Assembly: GCA_934401915.1 (NCBI GenBank)
Contig: CAKRSV010000006.1
Span: 1 to 64,000 of the forward strand
Length of the DNA stretch: 64,000 nt
Reading direction: 5' to 3'
From: an uncultured Lachnospiraceae bacterium
GTDB lineage: Bacteria > Bacillota > Clostridia > Lachnospirales > Lachnospiraceae
Both the position numbers and the translations under genes were made by a program. Below are positions 14,728 through 23,404 of this stretch, piece by piece (position 1 is the stretch's first letter; each line of letters begins with the position of its first letter). The notes below the pieces were generated by a model. That model was given only the letters and a program-made list of their open reading frames with translations. It was not told the DNA's origin and did not search any database.

Positions 14728-15355
14728 CTTTCTTATCCTCCTTGTTCAATTCTGCCGACATTTCCCGGTTCGTCCGTTCATACCGGGATGTCTTTAAATA
14801 TTCCTTGACCAGATATGTACCGCCATCGACCAGGGCGCGGAACCACTCAAATTTATTCTGTCTGCACCAACGGATCAGTTCACTGTAATAAACGATGTTA
14901 TTCTCGTCGCAGAAATCCAAGATCTCCGAAAGCACCAGGTACTTGTCCGTTACCAGCGTGATAACAGAGTAGTAGTCTGCACCGCCGAAAGCAAGCACAT
15001 CCTTGGTATCGTAAATGTGTTTCTCTGGGTTATCCAGGTGGCACAGATACCTTGCATATCCGCGGAGAGATGCGACCTGTTCCGCACCGACACCGCCAAA
15101 TGTCTCAAAAACTTCCTTTGCCTGTTTGTCTGTTTTAACAGACGGAAACATCAGTAGCACATGATAGTGAGGTTTCTTTTTTTCTCCATCCGGATTCATA
15201 TCTTCCGAATGGAGAGGAGAGACGAATGTCTCCATCTTCAATTCTCCGAGCGTATCCAGCCAGTTATCCGGAGCGCTTTCCGGGTATACGATTGTTGCCC
15301 AGTTCCGGCATCTGCCAGTACCATATGAAATCCCGTTTTTATCCTTACTTGCCAT
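14717..15355 (-). CDS. rep: Rep_2-type rolling-circle initiator (copy 2)
   Basis: Identical to rep at 9200, with His63/His65 and candidate nucleophile Tyr103 intact. Having two functional rep genes and two origins in direct repeat allows replication to start at one origin and end at the next, releasing one genome length. Confidence 0.88.
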   Translation of the reverse strand: MASKDKNGISYGTGRCRNWATIVYPESAPDNWLDTLGELKMETFVSPLHSEDMNPDGEKKKPHYHVLLMFPSVKTDKQAKEVFETFGGVGAEQVASLRGYARYLCHLDNPEKHIYDTKDVLAFGGADYYSVITLVTDKYLVLSEILDFCDENNIVYYSELIRWCRQNKFEWFRALVDGGTYLVKEYLKTSRYERTNREMSAELNKEDKKDEG

Positions 15356-15397
15356 GAATCATCCCCCTAAAGTAAAAAGCTGAACACTGAACACCAT

Positions 15398-15422
15398 GGG
15401 GGTGTGTCGTAGTTACACCCCC
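15398..15422 (-). promoter_or_regulatory. Replication origin hairpin with nick loop (copy 2)
   Basis: Same hairpin as at 9881: arms GGGGGTGT and ACACCCCC, minus-strand loop AACTACGAC. It is exactly 5,517 bp from the first origin, one phage length. Confidence 0.8.
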
Positions 15423-15440
15423 CATTCCCCCAACGCCCGA

Positions 15441-15506
15441 GCTACACCGGGGCGGGAACATCGTGGGGCCCCTTTGATTCCCCACTCAATTACCACCCGG
15501 TGTAGC
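15441..15506. repeat. Nested hairpin between zot and the origin (copy 2)
   Basis: Same 11-bp outer and 6-bp inner stems as at 9924-9989, again overlapping the zot 3' end. Confidence 0.55.
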
Positions 15507-16109
15507 GAAATGGTTGTAGGAGTCATAGATTGCGAACAGCTTGCGACCTCCGAGAAAGAAGTCTCCGCCTATACGTTCACGGAGTGGATACCAGCGCGTA
15601 ACAGCAACATACAAGTTATCATTACACAACAGACCCACAAAAAAACCGATATATCCGGCACGGCTGACTTTACGGTGCACAACCTCGTATTCAATCAAGC
15701 TACGCACTTGCCTGTCCAACATCCGATCGAACTGCGCAATCAAGACCACATCAAAGCCATAATGACGATGCTGCGAGAAGAACGACAGCCAGCCGGAGCG
15801 GGAAATGTTTTGCCATTCACGACTGTTAAAGAGCAGCTGCGCTTCATCGATCACAAGAAGCAGTTCGCCTTCTTTGAGCCTGCGCCCGAGATGCGCGGAC
15901 AGTTTACGCGCAAAAAGCAGCAGCCGCGCGGGAGTCAAACGATCATTAGCAACGTACAGATAAATACCTTTTGCTTTCCGGATCGCCTTCTGGTTCACAT
16001 AAAAATTTCCGATTATTACTTTCTTGGACATCCGAAGTCTTGTCCGGATCTCCTTAGCTACATGCAGCGACTTCCCGGATCCGGGAGTGCCAGAGTACAA
16101 TTCAATCAT
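15486..16109 (-). CDS. Zot/pI-like assembly ATPase (copy 2)
   Basis: Identical to the protein at 9969: Walker A GTPGSGKS and Walker B LLVIDEAQ are intact. The start is the ATG placed 8 bases after GAGG. Confidence 0.9.
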   Translation of the reverse strand: MIELYSGTPGSGKSLHVAKEIRTRLRMSKKVIIGNFYVNQKAIRKAKGIYLYVANDRLTPARLLLFARKLSAHLGRRLKEGELLLVIDEAQLLFNSREWQNISRSGWLSFFSQHRHYGFDVVLIAQFDRMLDRQVRSLIEYEVVHRKVSRAGYIGFFVGLLCNDNLYVAVTRWYPLRERIGGDFFLGGRKLFAIYDSYNHFATPGGN

Positions 16110-16119
16110 CGCCATCACC

Positions 16120-16356
16120 TCATCCGATCAGCTTCACCCAGCGGGCAATCACCATGTAAAGATAATAAACAGCAATAGCTCCCAGCCATGCCGTACCGAT
16201 CTTCACAAAGGTTCCCACTGGTATAAACCAGTTAATATAACCCAAATAGGGGACATCCCCTAATGATGCTATGTATGGTGCAAATGGTGACACCGGAAAC
16301 AGCTTCAGTAGGAGATCTAAAAACTTATCAAACATTTCTTTCATGTAGAGTAGCAT
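16120..16356 (-). CDS. pVI-like small membrane virion protein (copy 2)
   Basis: Identical to the 78-residue protein at 10603. AAGGAGG precedes its ATG. Confidence 0.65.
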   Translation of the reverse strand: MLLYMKEMFDKFLDLLLKLFPVSPFAPYIASLGDVPYLGYINWFIPVGTFVKIGTAWLGAIAVYYLYMVIARWVKLIG

Positions 16357-16373
16357 TGTTATCCTCCTTAGCC

Positions 16374-18056
16374 TTACCACTTGATCATCTTATGCGTGAT
16401 CGAAATCAACACAAAAATGAAACCGATCGTTTCAAACAAACGAATCAATTCCGCGACATCATCAAGCCAAGCGAGATCGATCTTGACCGTCATATTGATG
16501 TCCAAAGGCGGCACAACAACCGGAAAGTCAAAGCAGGGAGTCACCGGCTCAGCATCCAACGTATCAAGCAGGGCGATAAAATCAAACGGCAAACAAAACG
16601 GAAAGAACAGCCGAAGATCCCGCTTGTATTTCTGAATGTCTTCTTCTGAATCGGTTCCTGGATCTGTTCCAGTGCCGGGATCAGTTCCCGGATTCGGATC
16701 GGTTCCGGTACCCGGATCAGTTCCGGTGCCGGGATCCGGAGAAGGATGCGCACCTGGGGACGGAAAATAGATCGGAGGTTTGGCAGGATCGGGAACGATA
16801 ACAGGATCCGGAGAAACACCTGGCATCAGCTCCGGGTTTACCGATGGAAGAGAGCGTTTTATCAATTCTGCCAATTCTTCCGGACTGAGGTTATTTCCTA
16901 CCGCATTTATGCCTAAAGCCTTGCAAAGTGCAATAAGCTGACTAAGCGTCAAGCCGATATTGCTGAGAGGATCGATCAGGATTCCGCTCCAATCATCAGA
17001 TAACCAGTCAGCGTTCCGGTATGTCCGGGCATAATTCAAGGCATCTGTTACCGGAACAGTACCATCTAAATATCCCTGTGCTGATATTGCGGATGAAAAA
17101 ATTGGAACAGGTATCTTTAATGAGTTAAATATCATGCCGGCACCAGAAACAACAAAAGAACATTTAGACAAATTCCAGACATGCTCACCAAAGTCACACC
17201 TGAAAGTACCATCATTATTGAATGCCCTTTCATGTTCTATTTTTGTAAAATTATCGTTGGCAATAACATAAGCAATTGTTACACCAGAATTATTCGTTTC
17301 ATAATACGCAGCCAAAGGAACATCTGATTTTATATAACAATCCATATCACTAAAATAGGCAGCGTCTTTAAACTTTACAATTCTACAAAAATCATATGTT
17401 ATTAAGGCGCCACTCCATTGCTGCTTAATGTCATATTGATCACAGGTCCTGCCGATCAACGGTTCCAGAACAGCTATTTCTTCATCAGTAAGATCTTCTC
17501 CTTTTGCCCATTTCTGATAAAGTTTGGATGCTGTATCATAAAACCACGTAGCACCGAGAGCCGTAAAACTTGCCAGCAGTTCGTCGGCGCTGGATGGGAG
17601 ATTCAGCCATCCATCCTTTTCTTCTTTATCATCATTTTTATCATCATCGTCGTCATTTTTATTTGGAGAGCCGCCCTGGATAACTTCCCAAGGTGTATCT
17701 TGCACCAGCTGCAGCGCTTCGGATCCAAACACATAATCCTGTCCGGAAGCATCCGTCATATTTAAGACCCATCCATCAGGCAGCTCCGCGATGGAATCAA
17801 TGAAGTTTTTGCCAGCCCGGGCGATTTCTTCCCTGTTATCAATCGCTTCGCCGATCGCATATATCCCTACAAGAGTAACTCCAACAAAAAGGCAGATCTG
17901 GAAAAGAGATGCGGCAGTTAGTCCTGCTCCGGCGACAATAGACGTTGCTTCTACTGTTCGTATATCACCTTCTACGATAAATTTATCCCCAATGGACACA
18001 GACAAGATCAAGACAACCAAAATAATGCACGTGATACGTTTTCTCATTCTGATCAT
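16374..18056 (-). CDS. pIII-like adsorption protein (copy 2)
   Basis: Identical to the 560-residue protein at 10857, including the DPGTGTDP repeat linker, which often varies by slippage. Conservation of the repeat number supports very recent duplication. Confidence 0.82.
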   Translation of the reverse strand: MIRMRKRITCIILVVLILSVSIGDKFIVEGDIRTVEATSIVAGAGLTAASLFQICLFVGVTLVGIYAIGEAIDNREEIARAGKNFIDSIAELPDGWVLNMTDASGQDYVFGSEALQLVQDTPWEVIQGGSPNKNDDDDDKNDDKEEKDGWLNLPSSADELLASFTALGATWFYDTASKLYQKWAKGEDLTDEEIAVLEPLIGRTCDQYDIKQQWSGALITYDFCRIVKFKDAAYFSDMDCYIKSDVPLAAYYETNNSGVTIAYVIANDNFTKIEHERAFNNDGTFRCDFGEHVWNLSKCSFVVSGAGMIFNSLKIPVPIFSSAISAQGYLDGTVPVTDALNYARTYRNADWLSDDWSGILIDPLSNIGLTLSQLIALCKALGINAVGNNLSPEELAELIKRSLPSVNPELMPGVSPDPVIVPDPAKPPIYFPSPGAHPSPDPGTGTDPGTGTDPNPGTDPGTGTDPGTDSEEDIQKYKRDLRLFFPFCLPFDFIALLDTLDAEPVTPCFDFPVVVPPLDINMTVKIDLAWLDDVAELIRLFETIGFIFVLISITHKMIKW

Positions 18057-18132
18057 TTATCTATCCTTTCTCGCTGTGCAACCGTACCAGGCAGTCGCAC
18101 TAAAGGATCAAAATACGATCCTCAAGTGCTTT

Positions 18133-18158
18133 GTGCCAGCCTAGACGCTAGGCGGCAC
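18133..18158. repeat. Stable hairpin upstream of the adsorption gene (copy 2)
   Basis: Same GTGCC-A-GCCTAG / CTAGGC-GGCAC hairpin as at 12616-12641. Confidence 0.5.
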
Positions 18159-18228
18159 ATTGACAAGGAAAGGGCGGGAGTGAGATCCTGCACTTTTCTG
18201 GCGACACGGTACACAACGCTGTTTTTTA

Positions 18229-18264
18229 CCTAAAAAGGGGAGCTGCCACGATAAACAGCTCCCC
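18229..18264 (-). terminator. Terminator after the major coat gene (copy 2)
   Basis: Same 9-bp GGGGAGCTG stem and minus-strand TTTTT as at 12712-12747. Confidence 0.85.
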
Positions 18265-18285
18265 GGAGAGAGAAAAACGATCCGA

Positions 18286-18531
18286 TCAGCCTTTCATACG
18301 CTTCAACCAACCGATACCGAATTTCACGGAAACGATTACAGCAACAACAACTGCAATCGCAGGAACAACGATAGCAAGAACAGAAAAAATGTTCCCCTTT
18401 ACCTGATCGACCGCGTTCTGCATGATCGTTGAAATGTCAAAAGATGATGCTGCATCACCGACGTCGGCTGACAACAAGATCATTGCTGCAGCAAACGGAC
18501 ACCTCAAACACATAGATAAAACCTGTAACAC
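18286..18531 (-). CDS. Major coat protein, pVIII-like (copy 2)
   Basis: Identical to the protein at 12769. GTG 18531 is preferred to GTG 18540 because GAGG lies 8 bases upstream. Confidence 0.85.
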   Translation of the reverse strand: MLQVLSMCLRCPFAAAMILLSADVGDAASSFDISTIMQNAVDQVKGNIFSVLAIVVPAIAVVVAVIVSVKFGIGWLKRMKG

Positions 18532-18536
18532 CTTAC

Positions 18537-18656
18537 TCACCTCACTTTCATCAGACTAAGCACAGTTGTTACTATGTAGCCTGTCATTATGACTACACAT
18601 TCCAGACAACCACCAACAATGATCATCTGGGATGCAATGCCAACATAATCAATCAT
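18537..18656 (-). CDS. 39-residue membrane peptide, pVII/pIX position (copy 2)
   Basis: Identical to the peptide at 13020, with the same AAGGGGGTG ribosome site and two-base gap after the acidic protein. Confidence 0.65.
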   Translation of the reverse strand: MIDYVGIASQMIIVGGCLECVVIMTGYIVTTVLSLMKVR

Positions 18657-18658
18657 GT

Positions 18659-19150
18659 TTACACCCCCTTGAGAAAGACGGCGAAGGGTTGAACCAGTAA
18701 AATACCGATCAGAACCCCGAGCAGGATCGAGAGTGAGAGAGTAGAATACTCGATGCTCTGGTTCAACTCGTTACAGGCTTCAACCACTGCTTCGGATTCC
18801 CGGGCGCGGATCTCGTCTGACTTCAGAAGCTGATCCTTCAGATCGGAAAGATCTTCTCCCAGGTCATTACCGGAGATGCTTTCAAGGATCGCTTCCAAGT
18901 CATTACCGGAAATGCTTACCTCGGTTTCACCTTCGATCGGATCGCTTTCACCGGGTTCTTCTCCGGGAAGATCTTCACTTTCATCCGGATTGCTTTCGCC
19001 AGATTCTTCTCCGGGAAGATTTTCACCTTCATCCGGATCACCTTCACCAGGTTCTTCTCCAGGAAGATCTTCGCCTTCAACCGGAGCTGCGTCCTCCCCC
19101 GGGAGATCTTCACCTTCAATTACATCCAAAAAATCAAAATCCTGTTCCAT
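18659..19150 (-). CDS. Acidic repeat membrane protein (copy 2)
   Basis: Identical to the 163-residue protein at 13142. The 16-residue repeats agree in number and order with copy 1. Confidence 0.7.
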   Translation of the reverse strand: MEQDFDFLDVIEGEDLPGEDAAPVEGEDLPGEEPGEGDPDEGENLPGEESGESNPDESEDLPGEEPGESDPIEGETEVSISGNDLEAILESISGNDLGEDLSDLKDQLLKSDEIRARESEAVVEACNELNQSIEYSTLSLSILLGVLIGILLVQPFAVFLKGV

Positions 19151-19151
19151 A

Positions 19152-19412
19152 TCAATCCTTCATCAGATCCACAGTATCAAGATTGCCCCAGCGGTTAAAA
19201 GAGCAGTTAATCCGGGAATTAAGTGGAAGAGTAAGAGCATCTTTGTAAATGTCTGCCCGCTTTGATACCCAGAAGGTTTCTACTGAACAACCTTTCACCC
19301 GAGTAGATGCTCCGCTTTCACCGACAACGTGAAGTTTCACGCCCTCTACACGTTCCTGAGACTTACGACTCACATAATCAACCGATTCAATACCTACAAG
19401 TTCAAATACCAT
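19152..19412 (-). CDS. Probable ssDNA-binding protein (copy 2)
   Basis: Identical to the 86-residue protein at 13635, first gene of the structural operon, with AAGGAGG before the ATG. Confidence 0.55.
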   Translation of the reverse strand: MVFELVGIESVDYVSRKSQERVEGVKLHVVGESGASTRVKGCSVETFWVSKRADIYKDALTLPLNSRINCSFNRWGNLDTVDLMKD

Positions 19413-19456
19413 TTGTTTGTCCTCCTTTTTACTTGTGTACATTAAGTACTTAATTC

Positions 19457-19553
19457 TTCCTACAAACTATAACATTAAAATGTGTAATTATGAAACATTC
19501 AAATGTTACAAAATTACACATTTTATTTTATGAAATGTGTTAAAATTACACAT
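19457..19553. promoter_or_regulatory. Divergent control region with operator-like repeats (copy 2)
   Basis: Same set of TGTGTAATT half-sites as at 13960-14036, between the repressor and structural operon of copy 2. Confidence 0.6.
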
Positions 19554-19562
19554 GGGAGCGTG

Positions 19563-19787
19563 ATGAAAATGTATGTAGAAACCTTTAGCAAACGGCTAAC
19601 AGAAGCCCGAAAAAAAACAGGTTTCACTCAAATTGAAGTTGCGAATGAAACCAAAATACCTCGAGCCAATATAGCAAGTTACGAAATTGGAAGAACACAA
19701 CCAGATATAGAAACTCTGGGTAAATTGATCGACTTTTACGAAGTAAACGCAGATTGGTTGTTAGGAACTGGAATCAAAAAGAAATAA
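19563..19787 (+). CDS. HTH-XRE phage repressor (copy 2)
   Basis: Identical to the 74-residue repressor at 14046. Two copies double the repressor dose, which should stabilise lysogeny and give immunity to the same phage. Confidence 0.85.
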   Translation: MKMYVETFSKRLTEARKKTGFTQIEVANETKIPRANIASYEIGRTQPDIETLGKLIDFYEVNADWLLGTGIKKK

Positions 19788-19882
19788 AAACAGGCGAAAA
19801 CCCGAAACAGCTCAAAAAGCGTTTTAAATGCCCTAGAATCGATTTTAACCTCTTTATGGCATATTGTTTGACTGATGATAAC

Positions 19883-19921
19883 AAAAAGGCTAGAAAGGGC
19901 ATATAAGCCTTTTCTAGCCTT
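19883..19921 (-). terminator. Copy of the rep-transcript terminator at the right phage end
   Basis: Same stem as 14366-14404. Here it faces host DNA, so it would stop minus-strand transcription entering the prophage from the cytidylate-kinase-like gene. Confidence 0.7.
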
Positions 19922-19931
19922 ATAAACTATT

Positions 19932-19959
19932 CGTTAAACTTGTGTTTTGCGCAGAGTTG
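19932..19959. repeat. attR and reconstructed host attachment site
   Basis: The core CGTTAAAC (19932-19939) is followed by host TTG and TGTTTT. Joining left and right host flanks gives CAACTCTGCG (8890-8899), a 16-base centre, and CGCAGAGTTG (19950-19959), a perfect 10-bp inverted repeat. So the phage entered the loop of a palindromic host site. It does not closely resemble the classical Firmicutes dif site as I know it. Confidence 0.65.
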
Positions 19960-20059
19960 CGTCGGTACTGCCAGTGATACTCTTTGTACCGAATTTCCTT
20001 GATTTTCAGCGGTTCCTGCATATCTTGACATACATCTTTAAATAAAATCAAATTCTAAG

Positions 20060-20093
20060 AAAGAAATACCGACCTTTTGGCAAGGTCGGTATT
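20060..20093 (-). terminator. Terminator after the cytidylate-kinase-like gene
   Basis: Minus-strand stem AATACCGACC / GGTCGGTATT (20065-20093) with a T-rich TTTCTTTC tail. It ends the transcript of the gene at 20125. Confidence 0.75.
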
Positions 20094-20124
20094 ATAAATT
20101 ACAGTATTCAATTCATACACAATA

Positions 20125-20751
20125 TTATCTGTTCTCAAAATCCTCAACAAACTGAGTGATGAGCTTTACAGAACCGTCGATGCCGAGAATGCCGCTGTTG
20201 ACGCAGAGATCATAGCTGTCGGCGCGTCCCCATTTCTTGGAGGAATAATAGTTGTAATAGCTCTGACGCTGTTTATCCTTTTTGTTCATCATATCGATGG
20301 CTTTCTGTTCGGACGTCACATCATCGAAACGCTCCATGATACGTTTTACCTTACTCTTTTCATCAGCGTGAATAAAGATGTTAAGGCAGTTCTGATAATC
20401 ATGAAGTGCGTAATCTGCGCAGCGGCCGACAATTACGCAAGGTCCTTCGCTGGCGATCTTTTTGATCGTGTCGAACTGTGCCAGAAAGACTTTGTGGCTG
20501 ATTGGCATATCTACGAAGGAGGAAGAATTGTATCCAAAGGAGTAAGTATCCATTACCAGATTGTACAGGAATGAATTAGTGGGACGTTCGTCATGGCTCT
20601 GGATCATCTCTTCACAGAATCCGCTCTCTTTTGCAGCGCGCGTCAACAACTCTTTATCATAGTATTTGATACCAAAATATTCGGCAAGCTGCTGACCGAT
20701 CTCACGTCCACCGGAACCAAACTGACGACCTATTGTTATGATTGTATTCAT
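20125..20751 (-). CDS. Cytidylate kinase-like family protein
   Basis: 208 residues. The N-terminal ITIGRQFGSGGREIG is the P-loop typical of the cytidylate-kinase-like group PF13189, which differs from Cmk proper. Later blocks CVIVGRCADYAL and FIHADEKSKVKRIMERF fit the nucleotide kinase fold. The substrate of this group is not settled. It stands alone, with its own terminator, to the right of the prophage; its promoter should lie in 20752-20900. Confidence 0.8.
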   Translation of the reverse strand: MNTIITIGRQFGSGGREIGQQLAEYFGIKYYDKELLTRAAKESGFCEEMIQSHDERPTNSFLYNLVMDTYSFGYNSSSFVDMPISHKVFLAQFDTIKKIASEGPCVIVGRCADYALHDYQNCLNIFIHADEKSKVKRIMERFDDVTSEQKAIDMMNKKDKQRQSYYNYYSSKKWGRADSYDLCVNSGILGIDGSVKLITQFVEDFENR

Positions 20752-20959
20752 AGAAACAACCCCTTTCTTTACTTACATCTCATAAGCTATCTCGATGATG
20801 AAATATTCTGAATGTATGAATTTACTTATCGAAATATTTTAAGATTTCAGTTATTTATATCATTATTATATATAATTTGCACAAAAAAATCAACAGAAAT
20901 ACCAAAGATTAAGTTGTTTTCGACGGCAAATCAGAGGACTCCTCAAAAGATAAATACGC

Positions 20960-20999
20960 AAAAAAACGGCAGAAGGTACAAGGACGTACTCTCCTGCCG
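20960..20999 (-). terminator. Terminator after cstA
   Basis: On the minus strand CGGCAG-GAG-A-GTAC pairs with GTAC-CTT-CTGCCG (20967-20999), followed by TTTTTTT. Confidence 0.8.
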
Positions 21000-21032
21000 C
21001 TGCTCTTTTTCTGTTATGTCTGCAAGCCGTTT

Positions 21033-22778
21033 TTATGCGGTTTTCTTGCGATTGCTCTTCAATGTGTTGATGCCTTCGACAACAAGCACAATGGAAAGAA
21101 TGATAAGAAGGATGCCCAGGATCGCCTGTGCCCAGTTGCCCCAGTCAGAGCTCTGTACAGTGCCTTCTGCGGTCATAACCTTCCCTGCAATGATCATGAT
21201 CTGATTCTTTACCGTAACGCCAAGGGAACAGATCGTAACGACGATCATAAATGCCATAGGGAACAGGAACATCTTATTGTTCTTGCCGATATTGTGCAGC
21301 CATGTCGCTACTGCGAGGAGACCGATGCCGGCGAGGAGCTGGTTGGCTGCACCGAACAATCCCCAGATCTTGCTGTACCCTGTCATACCGAGCAGGATGC
21401 CGAGCGCTACCGTTATGATAGTGGACACGTAGGGGTTAATCAGAACCTTTTTCCAGCCATCCTTGATGTCTGCGGCTGTCTGGCCGGGCTCAAGGAAGAA
21501 CTCCTGGAACATAAATCTTGCAAGGCGTGTTGCGGTGTCAAGGGATGTCAAACAGAATGCAGAGTATGTAAGAACTAGTAATGTGTTCAACATATTGACA
21601 CCGGCTTCAGATACAACGCCTGCATACATCATCGAGACACCGCCTGCAAAAATTGCAGTAGCGCCGGATGTGATGCCGTTTTTATATGCAAAATTGATCG
21701 CGCAGATCGTAATGACTGCAAGGACACACTCAAGGAGCATGCCACCGTAAGCGATCGGTTTAGCGTCTGTCTCTTTATCGAGCTGTTTCGATGTGGTTCC
21801 GGAAGATACCAGCGAATGGAAACCGGAAATCGCACCGCAGGCTACTGTCGTAAACAGTACCGGGAATAGATACTGCGTTCCGTTGCCGTTGGATACGGCA
21901 AATCCGGAAAATGCCTGCAGACCGTCAACTCCGCCCATACCTGCATGGGAAATAACAATGCCGACAAGCGCTACCGCCAGCATGGCATAAAGCAGGAAGG
22001 AGCTGAGGTAATCACGCGGCTGAAGAAGGATCCAGACCGGCGTTACCGATGCGACGGCGATATAGATGCCGACAACGATCATCCATGCCTTGGTCGTAAG
22101 GTAAAGCGGATGGAAATTCATACCGATCACCATGCACAGAGTAATCGCTACCACGCCTAAAATCGTGGAAATACCGATAGGTGCATTCCTGCGGTAGACA
22201 AGAAAGCCGAACACGATGGCGATCAGAATGAACAACAGGGAAATCATGGCAACGGATGCGTTTGTTGCGGACGCTGCTTTGTCGATGATCCCGTCCTCTC
22301 CTACTGTCGCGCCGAATGTTGTTGCTACAATCGAAGCAAAGGCAGCAATTACGAGGATAAGTGTCAGGTAAGCAAAAATAATGAAAAGTCTTTTTGCCCT
22401 AAGACTCATGTTTGTGGAGATGATCTCTCCGATGGACTGACCTTTGTGGCGAACGGATGCGATCAGCGCTCCGAAGTCGTGCACGCCTCCGAAAAAGATA
22501 CCGCCTACAAGGATCCAGAGGATAACGGGAACCCAGCCGAAGATAGCGGCTCCAATCGGTCCGGTAATCGGTCCTGCTCCTGCAATGGATGAAAAGTGAT
22601 GTCCCATCAGCACAGGCGCTTTCGCAGGAACGTAGTCAAGCCCGTCTTCCATTTCGTGCGCGGGAGTTGCGTTTTTGCTCTCTCCTACGCCCCACTGTTT
22701 GCAAAGCCATCCGCCGTAAAAGATGTAACCACAGGCGAGGATTGCAATGCAGATGATCAACAGTACCAGTGAATTCAT
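21033..22778 (-). CDS. cstA: Carbon starvation protein CstA-type peptide/pyruvate permease
   Basis: 581 residues with about 15 or more membrane helices and CstA family blocks: GHHFSSIAGAGPITGPI near 59-75, FGGVHDFGALIASVRHKGQS near 97-116, and SSGTTSKQLDKETDAKPI in the middle. Family members import peptides or pyruvate when carbon is scarce. The start overlaps the stop of the upstream 181-residue gene by four bases, so the two are coupled. A terminator follows. Substrate is inferred from the family. Confidence 0.93.
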   Translation of the reverse strand: MNSLVLLIICIAILACGYIFYGGWLCKQWGVGESKNATPAHEMEDGLDYVPAKAPVLMGHHFSSIAGAGPITGPIGAAIFGWVPVILWILVGGIFFGGVHDFGALIASVRHKGQSIGEIISTNMSLRAKRLFIIFAYLTLILVIAAFASIVATTFGATVGEDGIIDKAASATNASVAMISLLFILIAIVFGFLVYRRNAPIGISTILGVVAITLCMVIGMNFHPLYLTTKAWMIVVGIYIAVASVTPVWILLQPRDYLSSFLLYAMLAVALVGIVISHAGMGGVDGLQAFSGFAVSNGNGTQYLFPVLFTTVACGAISGFHSLVSSGTTSKQLDKETDAKPIAYGGMLLECVLAVITICAINFAYKNGITSGATAIFAGGVSMMYAGVVSEAGVNMLNTLLVLTYSAFCLTSLDTATRLARFMFQEFFLEPGQTAADIKDGWKKVLINPYVSTIITVALGILLGMTGYSKIWGLFGAANQLLAGIGLLAVATWLHNIGKNNKMFLFPMAFMIVVTICSLGVTVKNQIMIIAGKVMTAEGTVQSSDWGNWAQAILGILLIILSIVLVVEGINTLKSNRKKTA

Positions 22779-23320
22779 ACAAATATCCCTCTCTCTCTCT
22801 TAGTATTGTATAGAATTTTTTTCAAAATTTTCGCTGTTGAATGGCCGGATGCGTTCCTCTCAATACGTCCGTCTTCCAAAACGACCGCTGCAACACGAAA
22901 GTCCATCCAGCCATGCAGTGAAAAATGAAAACTTTTATAGATACGGCACTTCTTCAGCGCCTTGACAGCATCTTTATCACAGGTATCACATAGGATCACG
23001 GGATTGATCACAGAGCACATATGGCCTGGACCGATATGCAGCCGTTCCATGCCATCGTTGTATGAATATTCCTTGATCTGTTCGAAAAGCTCTGTCGTCA
23101 GATGGGAGACGCGGAAAAGATAAACAAACTCTTCGCTGTCCTCCGACCAGAGCTCTGCCTTGCGGGATAAAACGTATTTCTGGGAATGTTCATAGAACTC
23201 ACAGAGAGCCACCAGGGGGAGCTTGTCCTCCTCGTAGCTTGTGATATCATAATAGACCTGATAATACTTCAACAGGCGCTCCATGGCGCCTTCGTAGGTT
23301 AATTGTTTCATGTTATCCAT
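22775..23320 (-). CDS. Uncharacterised protein coupled to cstA
   Basis: 181 residues from ATG 23320 (AAAGG about 7 bases upstream); an open frame continues to 23389 but without a site. Soluble, with a C-terminal half rich in Lys/His and Cys (MCSVINPVILCDTCDKDAVKALKKC), then FHFSLHGWMDFRVAAVVLEDG. Two close Cys pairs could bind metal. It overlaps cstA by ATGA, so it may regulate or support CstA. I do not recognise the family. Confidence 0.65.
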   Translation of the reverse strand: MDNMKQLTYEGAMERLLKYYQVYYDITSYEEDKLPLVALCEFYEHSQKYVLSRKAELWSEDSEEFVYLFRVSHLTTELFEQIKEYSYNDGMERLHIGPGHMCSVINPVILCDTCDKDAVKALKKCRIYKSFHFSLHGWMDFRVAAVVLEDGRIERNASGHSTAKILKKILYNTKRERGIFV

Positions 23321-23404
23321 CCCGTAAGCCTTTAGCAGAATCTTAACACTAAATTTATAATTATTCAATCTTTTTCTAAAGAATGGCAAATATCTGAATT
23401 TTTA

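Larger units (their letters stand above)
14415..19931 (-). mobile_element. Inovirus prophage, copy 2 of the tandem pair
   Basis: Second 5,517-bp unit. Every protein gene matches copy 1 residue for residue, and the intergenic hairpins are also the same. It is bounded by CGTTAAAC at 14415-14422 and 19932-19939. Identity of both copies implies very recent duplication, repeated integration of the same virus, or an assembly artefact from circular phage DNA. Confidence 0.92.

Noticed and set aside
8898..19939. Transposon or integrative plasmid instead of a phage
   Set aside because: Zot ATPase, pVIII-like coat with signal and basic tail, pIII-like protein and the central terminator together point to an inovirus. 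There is no transposase or relaxase of mobilisation type.
19932..19959. Classical dif site as the phage target
   Set aside because: The joined site shares only a GTTAAA-type arm with known dif sequences, and its palindrome is different. I keep Xer use as a hypothesis, without calling it dif.
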